Assembly: GCA_964017195.1 (NCBI GenBank)
Contig: OZ024888.1
Location: 17,083,201-17,147,200, forward strand
Direction of reading: 5' to 3'
From: Siderastrea radians
Taxonomy: Eukaryota; Cnidaria; Anthozoa; Scleractinia; Rhizangiidae
Length of the DNA stretch: 64,000 bases
Part shown: positions 22,861 to 34,384 of the stretch, one piece after another
Position numbering within the stretch: the first letter of the stretch is position 1
How the letters are laid out: the number at the start of each line of letters is the position of its first letter
Notes under the pieces: generated by a model
The model's database searches: none
What the model was told of the DNA's origin: nothing
What the model saw: the letters and a program-made list of their open reading frames with translations, nothing else
Position numbers and translations under genes: made by a program

Positions 22861-25800
22861 CCCCGGCGACAGGATGACCATGGTACCATTGTTTTTCATT
22901 GCCAACCATGTTTGACCATGGTTGACAGTGTTGTGGCAATGGTGTCTGACCATGGTCTCTGAATAAGAGTTGACCATGGTACATTGTCAACCATGGTCAA
23001 ATGAGCACTTACCATAATTTTTTTTTATTTGGAGCAAACCTCAAACTAAGATATCATCTTATTCTATTTGGCACTAAACAAAGGTAATAAAAAATCAAAA
23101 GATTATGCTTTAGCCTTAACATGACATCAGACCAGACATTTTCCCCCAGCAGTTTATGGTAAACCATGTTCAACCATGGTTTAGTTTTTGAACTATTTAA
23201 TTTCTGAAAACTTATTGACACTGTGGTATGATTAAGGAAAATGTACAAATGGTGGATGAAAACTATAAAAGTTGCTTTTTTACAGCTGTAGCAGTGAAAA
23301 TACTGATATTTGATTTCGCCAGGAAACCATGATAAATCATGTTCAACCATGTTTTGCTAATTCAATATTAACCAAACTATTTCACAAAATTATACCAACA
23401 CAACTGGACAGTAAACCATCTTTAATATTTATTTGACAAGTATCTAAGACTAAGGTGTACACGTGAAATGCTTTGGTGATGAGAAGAACGTAGTAACCGT
23501 ATTAATGTGATTTAAAAATCATGTCCATCCACAGTTTTCTTAAAACTAACAAAAGACCTTGTGTAAGGTTGAATTGAATTAAAACAAAACAAAACAAAAA
23601 AGTCAACACTAGTTTGTGAGTAAACATACAATAACTTTGAAAACCGGCTAGTTTGACACTGGCAAATCTCGATAGATTACAAAAGCCATCATTCTCAGAT
23701 CCTGAACAATTCTGATTCATGTGACCATGGTTAACTATGTTGGACCATCTTTCACATTTTCATTCAGATATTCTACTGAAATTGATTCGGTTTTGCCAGT
23801 GGAATACGCTATACATTTTTATCCAATTCAATATTAATTGTTTGCAAATCTGGCTTTACCTTTCTAGTACGCTCGAGCTTCATCCTATTTTAATAGAGTC
23901 AGACTTCAGTCGAAAGAGGTGGCCATGTGGCAGCGCAGTGAAGTTCGTTCTCACAATGGGATTCCATATTTTCCTTGCTTTACAAGAATATAGATGTAAT
24001 TTTTTCTTGTCATCTATAGATCATTTTAAATGGTTCCTCTTTGTTTTTTAGTGAAGTATAAACCCTTTAAACAGGGAAGAAAAGACTGATATGTAACCAA
24101 CATGTAACTGTTACGGTCAGGCGCAGTTTCAGTAAAAGGATGCGAAGGAACTGGTGACTAGATAAGCCTGCGTGGTCAGCGAGTGGTCAGTGGCCTTTCA
24201 CAAGAGGGATCGTTCGATTTCGCCATTGCAGATCAACGGTCAGTTTCTTTAAGTTTTCTTGGAGAAAATCATTTAAAATGACTCATAAAACGGTGAATAT
24301 GGATCACTTTCATTTTTAAAACGAGGTAAGTTTTAATAACAGATGATAACTTTTGAAAATGATGACTTTTGATAGGCAAGATCAACTTAAATACACGAAC
24401 GCTGTGAAGCGCGTAAGCTTAAGTCTTAATTTTTTTAGTTTATATTTTAACCCACCTCGTGTGATGAACTGTTTGTATTTTAGACCTCTCTTTAAATATT
24501 TTGAAGTTCTTAGAGTGCACAGTGATATGATTTTATTCTTGATGAATGAAAAAAAGCTGGATGTGTTATCAGACGTTATGTGTTATTTGTGTCATCCAGG
24601 CCATGGTTAACGTTTGAGCTTACTAGCTTATGGATAATTTTAACTGGCACAAATACAACTATAATATGAAAACATTTTAAGCTACTGTAAAATGAATATC
24701 ACTGGTGTGACTAGAGAGGAGGTATTAAACAAATGCTAACCGTTAGAAAAAATGATGCTGGTTTTAAGTGGTTTTAACAACACATTTGTTTTTGTTTTAT
24801 TGTAGTTTAGTGGCCTCTGATTGATGTGGATGCAATTTTTTTTGCTGGAAGTGCAGTATTACCAGACAAAATTTACTGGCAGTTTATGAGCTAAGTGTGG
24901 AACAGTGAAAACACAATTATAAAATTGCAATTGTCAGTTGTAAGAACATGTTCTTTTGGAACAAGGTTACAAAATTAATTGTACACTGGGTAGCAGAGGC
25001 TTTTCTTACATGTTTTGGTGGCTGATAGACAGCTCCACTTAGCCTCTGACATCCAGGAGTATGTTAATAAGAGTTTTAATGTCATCTGTAGACTGTAGAG
25101 GCTTGCTTCGTAGCATTTTCAGTCAAACCCAGCAGTGCCCAGGCAGCCCCCAGGCATGAGTGGGGATTTTGCTCATATAAATTATAAATCCCATGGATGG
25201 GACATTCAAGAGTTACGTTATTCCAGAATCTACCCCAGGGATGGAAATCCATCTTCAAAGAATCTTGGTTTTGTTTTCAGTAACGAGCTATCTAGAAAAG
25301 AGAGTGAATTTATGACTGGATCAATAAAGACATGCCTTACCCTTATAGGTTATTATCATTACTTTTACTACTAATTTTATTGTTATTGTTATTGTTATTG
25401 TTGTTGTTGTTAGTCGTTGTTATGTTTCATGAATCTTTAAAAAAAAATTCAGACTTTATTAAGTGAAAATAGCATTTTTACTTGATTTGCAAACTCAAAA
25501 GTGCAGACTTGTGTGTAACAAAATTATTACTAGAATAATACTGAGATGTGGCATTTTTGGAACTTTTACAGGAACCCTAAATTTATTTTGGTACTACAGA
25601 GTTGAACAACCCCAGGGTAATTTTTTCAATTTTCTAACTGTAACACCAGGTGTTGTGAATCATCCCACTTTAATTGGGCTACCATTTGCAAATGATACAA
25701 TCCAATCACAGCCCCGTGGAGGAAACATGGGCACTGCTGGTGGTTATAAAGTGAGGATGTTGACTAGTGCAATTTTAATTAAGGGGCTGAAAGTCTTGCA

Positions 25801-26690
25801 AACTGTTTTGGTTGATTAATCTGTGTAAAACATATTTCTCATGTCCACATACATTGAATTACTGTAGGTGTTCTGTCTTGTTAGATGTCATGTATGGCTA
25901 TTAATTAATTAAAGCATTAAAAAAATCAGAGCTCAGCATGTAGCAATAATTATTGACTTCCTCAAGACTTTATCAATCATTGAATGTTCTACAATTTTTG
26001 TTCACTCTTCTCCTCCCTGCATTTTTGTAACAGTTTTCACAGCATGCCCCAGGTATTGACAATGTAAGAAAGTTTTATGGGATGGATTTGTCATCTGCTC
26101 GTATGCAGTGCTTTGTTTTCCATCTAAGTATATGCTTGACCAAGTTAAATGAAAATGGTTTGTTAAGATCTGACTGGGTTATTTCATGGTTTCTTTTAAC
26201 CAGAAAACATGGTTGATCATGTTCTGTCATGGTTTGCCCCCCTCCCCCAGCAAAAAAAGCATAGTTGACCATGATATGTCATGTTTGGTGTATCCCTCGG
26301 TACATGGTTGACCATGTCATACCATGGTTTATATTGTGAAAACAGACCACGGTTGACCATGTTATACCATGTTTCTTTTAAACCTGAAACATGGTTGACT
26401 ATGTTTTTTCATGGTTTCAGTTTTGAGTAATTTACCATGGTAGACCATGGCTAAACATGTTATACAACCATGATTATACATGGTTGACCATGTCTTTTTC
26501 ATGTCTATTTGCAACTTATCTTGACCATGGTCAACCGTGGTCGAATTTGTGCCATTTAACGTTCATGGTTAACCATGGTCAAACCATGGTTCTACCATTG
26601 ACAGATCATGGTAGACCATGGTTGCTGACCATGATCAACCGTGGTAAAAACATGGTTGACCATGGTTTGACTGTGGTCCTGACACTGGGG
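22861..26690 (+). mobile_element. CCATGG-array element, copy 1 (3830 bp)
   Basis: The element starts CCCCGGCGACAGGAT and ends with the inverse of CCCCAGTGTCAGGAC, short imperfect terminal repeats. Left (22879-23003, 23155-23365) and right (26200-26680) subterminal zones are packed with ACCATGGT, CATGGTTGACCATG and variants in both orientations. The left arm of the foldback shows the intact target (about 20168-20182 on the minus strand), proving insertion. The target duplication is at best GGTTA/GGTGT. No transposase was recognised; ORFs of about 80-118 codons inside are GTG-started or repeat-derived. Copies 2 and 3 follow. Confidence 0.8.
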
Positions 26691-27495
26691 TGGTGTCGTT
26701 GAGCTGTTCGACCGTTTACAACACATTGACCGAGTTAGCGGTGTTCATTAGACCTCATTAGCAGGACCAAAATACGACGAACAGCAAGAGAATCACACGG
26801 AAATGGCCTCTGGACCTGTCCTCTACAGCAAATGAGGTTAGAGCATTTCGAACTGTTTTTCTGTTAGACGTTTTCGATCTCATATTGGTCGAAACATATT
26901 AAAATATGTGCGTGACTCGCGAATGGAATGTTGCCAGGAAGGGTCAAATAACCTGCATTTTAACGAACTTTGAAAAGCTCTCGCGTCGCTCTCAATCATT
27001 TGCCCAAAGAAATTTTTGCAGCAATCCTGAGAACGTCTTTTCTTAATTCAACAGCCAGAAGCTCAATCGATTTGAAGGTTTAGCACATGGTGAAAAATAA
27101 TTCAATTCACGAAGTACTTTTTCTGATGAGAAATGTATACTTTCAAAATTAAATTATTTAAGACACAAAGAACAACGTAGTTTTTACCAAAAATCATTTT
27201 TGAAGCTCTTGAGAGATTGCAAAAGTTGATTTGAGTGTTTTAAAGACGACAGAGGGATTTGTTTTTGCACGCGAAGGCCTCAAACTGATGTAATAATTTA
27301 CTGCTTCAAATGGCGATTTTAACGGAATTTCGTTATTTGCATTTTTCTCTGAAATAAATGGATATTTTGCAAAAAAAAGTATCCAGTGATTTTAGTTATA
27401 CCCTAACCTATCTAACATTAAAATATGAAAGAAATCGAATTTTCCACCCTTGCCACGAAAATTTGGTTTTGTCTGATTCTTACAGACAGGCGCTC

Positions 27496-27720
27496 TTAAA
27501 AATAAAATACAAGCGCAACACCAACGCCGAAAAGAAATCATATCACATAACCCTGCTGCATTAGACGTTCCTACCGGCTGACACAGCTAAGTTATTATTA
27601 ATTTTTTAACATTACTAATCTTTTGTCGATAATTGAACAGAATACCTACATTTTTGACGCAATTATGCTTTTCAGGGCTGTATTTTCTAATTAGACACAC
27701 ACACGTCGGAGTTCCCAGTA
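27496..27720 (-). promoter_or_regulatory. Upstream block of gene A, distal part after the foldback
   Basis: Resumes directly after the right TTAA and matches copy C at 35070-35300, including AATCTTTTGTCGATAATTG. This places the sequence on both sides of the foldback in one ancestral block. Beyond about 27720 similarity to copy C fades; 27721-27922 shows nothing recognisable. Confidence 0.5.
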
Positions 27721-27922
27721 GCCAAGGCAGTTTTTCAATTTTTTTTTTCCTGGTAATTTGCGTTTATCAATGATCGAAGGTTTGAGGGAAAGCCTAGATT
27801 CCTAAAGCTAAGGCTTCACTTAAAGTCCTTTGGGGAAAGACTTCTTCTCTTCCTTCATGTGATCCGATCCATAATGCTTCAGTTATATTATTTTTCAGAG
27901 CCTGAGGCCGGATACCTGTCGT

Positions 27923-27945
27923 GTTTCTGCGTAATACGCAGAAAC
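27923..27945. repeat. Perfect 23-bp palindrome at the end of element copy 2
   Basis: GTTTCTGCGTA, a single A, then TACGCAGAAAC. It sits where the CCCC terminus of copy 2 should be, so that end is altered. Confidence 0.85.
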
Positions 27946-28231
27946 AGGGCCACAGTTAAACCACGGTCAACCACGTTTTTACCACGGTTGATCATGGTCA
28001 GCAACCATGGTCTACCATGATCTGTCAATGGTAGAGCCATGGTTTGACCATGGTTAACCACGAACGTTAAATGGCACAAATTCGACCACGGTTGACCATG
28101 GTCAAGATAAGTTGCAAATAGACATGAAAAAGACATGGTCAACCATGTATAATCATGGTTGTCTAACATGTTTAGCCATGGTCTATCATGGTAAATTACT
28201 CAAAACTGAAACCATGAGAAAACATAGTCAA

Positions 28232-28386
28232 CGAGGCGGTACGCACCTATCGGAAGGCTTAACAGGATTGGCTGAGAAGACAAAAGAACAAACAATAAAA
28301 CAATGACCCTAGCCCTTAAAACAATAGAGGTGCGTGATATAGGAAACCAATAAAATTACAGGTTCCGAAGAGGTGCGTGGCTTATG
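28232..28386. mobile_element. 155-bp insertion inside element copy 2
   Basis: It is absent at the same place in copies 1 and 3. It is flanked by TAGTCAA at 28225-28231 and 28387-28393. Weak inverted ends share CGCACCT. The family is unknown. Confidence 0.65.
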
Positions 28387-30641
28387 TAGTCAACCATGTT
28401 TCAGGTTTAAGAGAAACATGGTATAACATGGTCAACCGTGTTCTGTTTTCATAATATAAACCATGGTAATTTGACATGGTCAACCATGTACCGAGGGATA
28501 CACCAAACATGACATATCATGGTCGACTATGTTTTTTTTGCTGGGGGAGGGGGGGGGGGCAAACCATGACAGAACATGATCAACCATGTTTTCTGGTTAA
28601 AAGAAACCATGAAATAACCCAGTCAGATCTTAACAAACCATTTTCATTTAACATGGTCAAGCATATACTTAGATGGAAAACAAAGCACTGCATACGAGCA
28701 GATGACAAATCCATCCCATAAAACTTTCTTACATTGTCAATACCTGGGGCATGGTGTGAAAACTGTTACAAAAATGCAGGGAGGAGAAGAGCGAACAAAA
28801 ATTGTAGAACATTCAATGCTTGATAAAGTCTTGAGGAAGTCAATAATTATTGCTACATGCTGAGCTCTGATTTTTTTAATGCTTTAATTAATTAATATCC
28901 ATACATGACATCTAACAAGACAGAACACCTGCAGTAATTCAATGTACGTGGACATGAGAAATATGTTTTACACAGATCAATCAACCAAAACAGTTTGCAA
29001 GACTTTCAGCCCCTTAATTAAAACTGCACTAGTCAACATTCTCACTTTATAACCACCAGCAGTGCCCATGTTTCCTCCACAGGGCTGTGATTGGATTGTA
29101 TCATTTGCAAATGGTAGCCCAATTAAAGTGGGATGATTCACAACACCTGGTGTTACAGTTAGAAAATTAAAAAATTTACCCTGGGGTTGTTCAACTCTGT
29201 AGTACCAAAATAAATTTAGGGTTCCTGTAAAAGTTCCAAAAATGCCACATCTCAGTATTATTCCAGTAATAATTTTGTTACATGCAAGTCTGCACTTTTG
29301 AGTTTGCAAATCACGTAAAAATGCTATTTTCACTTAATGAAGTCTGAATTTTTTTTTAAAGACTCATGAAACATAACAACGACTAACAACAACAACAATA
29401 ACAATAACAATAAAATTAGTGGTAAAAGTAACAATAACAACCTATAAGGGTAAGGCATGTCTGTATTGATCCAGTCATAAATTCACTCTGTTTTCTAGAT
29501 AGCTCATTACTGAAAACAAAGCCAAGATTCTTTGAAGATGGATTTCCATCCCTGGGGTAGATTCTGGAATAACATAACTCTTGAATGTCCCATCCATGGG
29601 ATTTATCATTTATATGAGCAAAATCGCCACTCATGCCCGGGGGGCTGCCTGGGCACTGCTGGGTTTGACTGAAAATGCTACGAAGCAAGCCTCTACAGTC
29701 TACAGATGACATTAAAACTCTTATTAACATACTCCTGGATGTTAGAGGCTAAGTGGAGCTGTCTATCAGCCACCAAAACATGTAAGAAAAGCCTCTGCTA
29801 CCCAGTGTACAATTAATTTTGTAACCTTGTTTCAAAAGAACATGTTCTTACAACTGACAATTACAATTTTATAATTGTGTTTACACTGTTCCACACTTAG
29901 CTCATTAACTGCCAGTAAATTTTGTTTGGTAATACTGCACTTCCAGCAAAAAAAAATTGCATCCACATCAATCAGAGGCCATTAAACTACAATAAAACAA
30001 AAACAAATGTGTTGTTAAAACCACTTAAAACCAGCATCATTTTTCTAACGGTTAGCATTTGTTTAATACCTCCTCTCTAGTCACACCAGTGATATTCATT
30101 TTACAGTAGCTTAAAATGTTTTCATATTATAGTTGTATTTGTGCCAGTTAAAATTATCCATAAGCTGGTAAGCCTGCAGGACACAAATAACACATAACGT
30201 CTGATAACACATCCAGCTTTTTTTCATTCATCAAGAATAAAATCATATCACTGTGCACTCTAAGAGCTTCAAAATATTTAAAGAGAGGTCTAAAATACAA
30301 ACACTTCATCACACAAAGTGGGTTAAAATATAAACTAAGAAAATTAAGACTTAAGCTTACGCGTTTCACAGCGTTCGTATCAAAAGTCATCATTTTCAAA
30401 AGTCATCATCTGTTATTAAAACTTACCTTGTTTTTAAAATGCAAGTGATCCATATTCACCGTTTTATGAGTCACTTTAAATGATTTTCTCCAAGAAAACG
30501 TGAAGAAACTGACGTTGATCTGCAATGGCGAAATCGAACGATCCCTCTTGTGAAAGGCCGCTGACCACTCGCTGACCACGCAGGCTTATCTAGTCACCAT
30601 CTCCTTCGCATCCTTTTACTGAAAATGTCGCCTGACCGTAA

Positions 30642-30944
30642 AGCCGCGGCTACACGAGCGATTTTTTGCTTGCGATGGTGATGCGATTTTTTGGAAATTG
30701 TCGCGTCGCCAGCGCGCGGCGAAAATCGCCTGTGTAGCCACCCTCTGACGAAGTCCGTGATTTTGTCGCAAAAAATTCAACTCATTGAATTTCTCGCGAT
30801 TTTTTTCTGCGATTTTTTCATCTGTCGCATCACCTGTGCGAGGGTGGCTACACATGCGATTTTCTCCGCGCGCTGGTGACGCGACAATTTTCAAAAAAAT
30901 CGCATCACCATCGCAAGCAAAAAATCGCTCGTGTAGCCGCGGCT
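30642..30944. mobile_element. 303-bp palindromic MITE inside element copy 2
   Basis: Ends AGCCGCGGCTACACGAGCGA are perfectly inverted and inner sequence is also largely palindromic. TAA flanks both sides (30639-30641, 30945-30947), and copy 1 has a single TTA at the empty site (24111-24113). A 3-bp TWA duplication suggests PIF/Harbinger mobilisation, as inference. Confidence 0.75.
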
Positions 30945-32337
30945 TAACAGTCAGGGTTACATGTTGATTACTGCTGATTACATATCAGTCTTTTCTTCCC
31001 TGTTTAAAGGGTTTATTTACTAGAAAACAAAGAGGAACCATTTAAAGAGATCTATAGATGACAAGAAAAAATTACATCTATATTCTTGTAAAGCAAGGAA
31101 AATATGGAATCCCACTGAGAGAACGAACTTCACTGCGCTGCCACATTGCCACCTCTTTCGACTGCAGAAGTCTGACGCTATTAAAATAGGATGAAGCTCG
31201 AGCATACTAGAAAGGTAAAGCCAGATTTACAAACAATTAATATTGAATTGGATAAAAATGTATAGCGTATTCCACTGGCAATTAAACCGAATCAATTTCA
31301 GTGGAATATTTGAATGAAAATGTGAAAGATGGTCCAACATAGTTAACCATGGTCACATGAATCAGAATTGTTCAGGATCTGAGAATGATGGCTTTTGTAA
31401 TCTATCGAGATTTGCCGGTGTCAAACTAGCCGGTTTTCAAAGTTATTGTATGTTTTAATACTCACAAACTAGTGTTGACTTTTTTGTTTTGTTTTGTTTT
31501 AATTCAATTCAACCTTACACAAGGTCTTTTGTTAGTTTTAAGAAAACTGTGGATTGACATGATTTTTAAATCACTTTAATACGGTTACTACGTTCTTCTC
31601 ATCACCAAAGCATTTCACTTGTGCACCTTAGTCTTAGATACTTGTCAAATAAATATTAAAGATGGTTTACTGTCCAGTTGTGTTGGTATAATTTTGTGAA
31701 ATAATTTGGTTAATATTGAATTAGCAAAACATGGTTGAACATGATTTATCATGGTTTCCTGGCGAAATCAAATATCAGTATTTTCACTGCTACAGCTGTA
31801 AAAAAGCAATTTTTATAGTTTTCATCCACCATTTGTACATTTTCCTTAATCATACCACAGTGTCAATAAGTTTTCAGAAATTAAATAGTTCAAAAACTAA
31901 ACCATGGTTGAACATGGTTTACCATAAACTGCTGGGGGAAAATGTCTGGTCTGATGTCATGTTAAGGCTAAGGCATGATCTTTTGATTTTTATTACCTTT
32001 GTTTAGTGCCAAATAGAATAAGATGATATCTTAGTTTGAGGTTTGCTCCAAATAAAAAAAATTATGATAAGTGCTCATTTGACCATGGTTGACAATGTAC
32101 CATGGTCAACTCTTATTCAGAGACCATGGTCAGACACCATTGCCACAACACTGTCAACCATGGTCAAACATGGTTGGCAATGAAAAACAATGGTACCATG
32201 GTCATCCTGTCGCCGGGGAATTTTATTATTTTTTATTTGGCATATTTTAATATCTGTGTCATACACTATGATTCCTTTGATTGTCGTATTATCCCTGAAC
32301 GCTATAGCTAGGTTTTCCGCCCATAACAGGGACAGGA

Positions 32338-34363
32338 ACATTTTAAGCTACTGTAAAATGAATATCACTGCTGTGACTAGAGAGGAAGTTCCGTATTAAA
32401 CAAATGCTAACCGTTAGAAAAAATGATGCTGGTTTTAAGTGGTTTTAATAACACATTTGTTTTTGTTTTATTGTAGTTTAATGGCCTCTGATTGATGTGG
32501 ATGCAATTTTTTTGCTGGAAGTGCAGTATTACCAAACAAAATTTACTGGCAGTTAATGAGCTAAGTGTGGAACAGTGAAAATGCAATTGTTCTAAAATTG
32601 TAATTGTCAGTTGTAAGAACATGTTCTTTTGGAACAAGGTTACAAAATTAATTGTACACTGGGTAGCAGAGGCTTTTCTTACATGTTTTGGTGGCTGATA
32701 GACAGCTCCACTTAGCCTCTGACATCCAGGAGTATGTTAAGAGTTTTAATGTCATCTGTAGACTGTAGAGGCTTGCTTCGTAGCATTTTCAGTCAAACCC
32801 AGCAGTGCCCAGGCAGCCCCCCAGGCATGAGTGGGGATTTTGCTCATATTAATTATAAATCCCATGGATGGGACATTCAAGAGTTATGTTATTCCAGAAT
32901 CTACCCCAGGGATGGAAATCCCTCTTTAAAGAATCTTGGCTTTGTTTTCAGTAATGAGCTATCTAGAGTGAATTTATGACTGGATCAATAAAGACATGCC
33001 TTACCCTTATAGGTTATTATTATTATTACTTTTACTACTAATTTTATTGTTATTGTTATTGGTGTTGTTGTTAGTCGTTGTTATGTTTCATGAATCTTAA
33101 AAAAAAATTCAGACTTTATTAAGTGAAAATAACATTTTTACGTGATTTGCAAACTCAAAAGTGCAGACTTGCGTGTAACAAAATTATTACTGGAATAATA
33201 CTGAGATGTGTCATTTTTGGAACTTTTACAGGAACCCTAAATTTATTTTGGTACTACAGTGTTGAACAACCCTGGGGTAATTTTTTTAATTTTCTAACTG
33301 TAACACCAGGTGTTGTGAATCATCCCACTTTAATTGGGCTACCATTTGCAAATGATACAATCCAATCACAGCCCTGTGGAGGAAACATGGGCACTGCTGG
33401 TAGTTATAAAGTGAAGATGTTGACCAGTGCAGTTTTAATTAAGGGGCTGAAAGTCTTGCAAACTGTTTTGGTTGATTGATCTGTGTAAAACATATTTCTT
33501 ATGTCCACATACATTGTACATTGATTTACTGTAGGTGTTCTGTCTTGTTAGATGTCATGTAGGGATATTAATTAACTAAAGTATTTAAAAAAATCAGAGC
33601 TCAGCATGTAGCAATAATTGTTGACTTCCTCAAGACTTTATCAATCACTGAATGTTCTACAATTTTTGTTCGCTCTTCTCCTCCCTGCATTTTTGTAACA
33701 GTTTTCACAGCATGCCCCAGGTATTGACAATGTAAGAAAGTTTTATGGGATGGATTTGTCATCTTCTTGTATGCAGTGTTTTGTTTTCCATCTAAGCATA
33801 TGCTTGACCATGTTAAATGAAAATGGTTTGTTAAGATCTGACTGGGTTATTTCATGGTTTCTTTTAACCAGAAAACATGGTTGATCATGTTCTGTCATGG
33901 TTTGCCCCCCTCCCGCCCCCAGCAAAAAAAAACATAGTTGACCATGATATGTCATGTTTGGTGTATCCCTCGGTACATGGTTGACCATGTCATACCATGG
34001 TTTATATTATGAAAACAGAACACGGTTGACCATGTTATACCATGTTTCTTTTAAACCTGAAACGTGGTTGAGTATGTTTTTTCATGGTTTCAGTTTTGAG
34101 AAATTTACCATGGTAGACCATGGCTAAACATGTTAGACAACCATGATTATACATGGTTGACCATGTCTTTTTCACGTCTATTTGCAACTTATCTTGACCA
34201 TGGTCAACCGTGGTCGAATTTGTGCCATTTAACGTTCATGGTTAACCATGGTCAAACCATGGTTCTACCATTGACAGATCATGGTAGACCATGGTTGCTG
34301 ACCATGATCAACCGTGGTAAAAACATGGTTGACCATGGTTTGACTGTGGTCCTGACACAGGGG
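32338..34363 (+). mobile_element. CCATGG-array element, copy 3, 5'-truncated
   Basis: It matches copy 1 from 24671 to its right end, including the right subterminal array, and ends CCTGACACAGGGG. The left half is missing. A spacer of about 120 bp (32219-32337) separates it from copy 2, giving a large inverted arrangement. Confidence 0.8.
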
Positions 34364-34384
34364 CTGAAAACTGAAAGCTGAAAG

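Larger units (their letters stand above)
19375..27495. mobile_element. 8.1-kb foldback element with TTAA duplication, splitting the gene A upstream block
   Basis: TTAA at 19371-19374 and 27496-27499 flank inverted arms starting GAGCGC(T/C)TGTCTGTAA. The left arm is 19375-20238 and the right arm is 22796-22860 plus 26691-27495, about 865 bp each and nearly identical. The right arm is interrupted by the CCATGG element (22861-26690). Copies C and B of the upstream block lack the insertion. The centre (20239-22795) contains a hAT-like insert and no recognised transposase, so the element looks non-autonomous. Confidence 0.8.
27946..32218 (-). mobile_element. CCATGG-array element, copy 2 (inverted)
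   Basis: It aligns over its whole length to the reverse complement of copy 1. Its CCCCGGCGACAGGAT end lies at 32218, while the other terminus has lost CCCCAGTGTCAGG and abuts the 23-bp palindrome. It contains two later insertions, 28232-28386 and 30642-30944; without these and their duplications it is about 3.8 kb, like copy 1. Confidence 0.8.

Noticed and set aside
24353..24610. 85-codon ORF in element copy 1 with partial match in copy 2
   Set aside because: The copies are interrupted differently and show no domain; insufficient evidence of coding.
25463..25819. 118-codon ORF repeated in all three CCATGG element copies (also 28977-29333 minus and 33123-33479)
   Set aside because: It begins with GTG, has no in-frame ATG near the start, and most differences between copies change the amino acid, so conservation just reflects recent copying.
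26457..26702. 81-codon ORF rich in DHGQPW/NHGQTM words (also at 27888-28169 minus and 34130-34381)
   Set aside because: Translation of the CATGGTTGACCATG array, not a protein gene.
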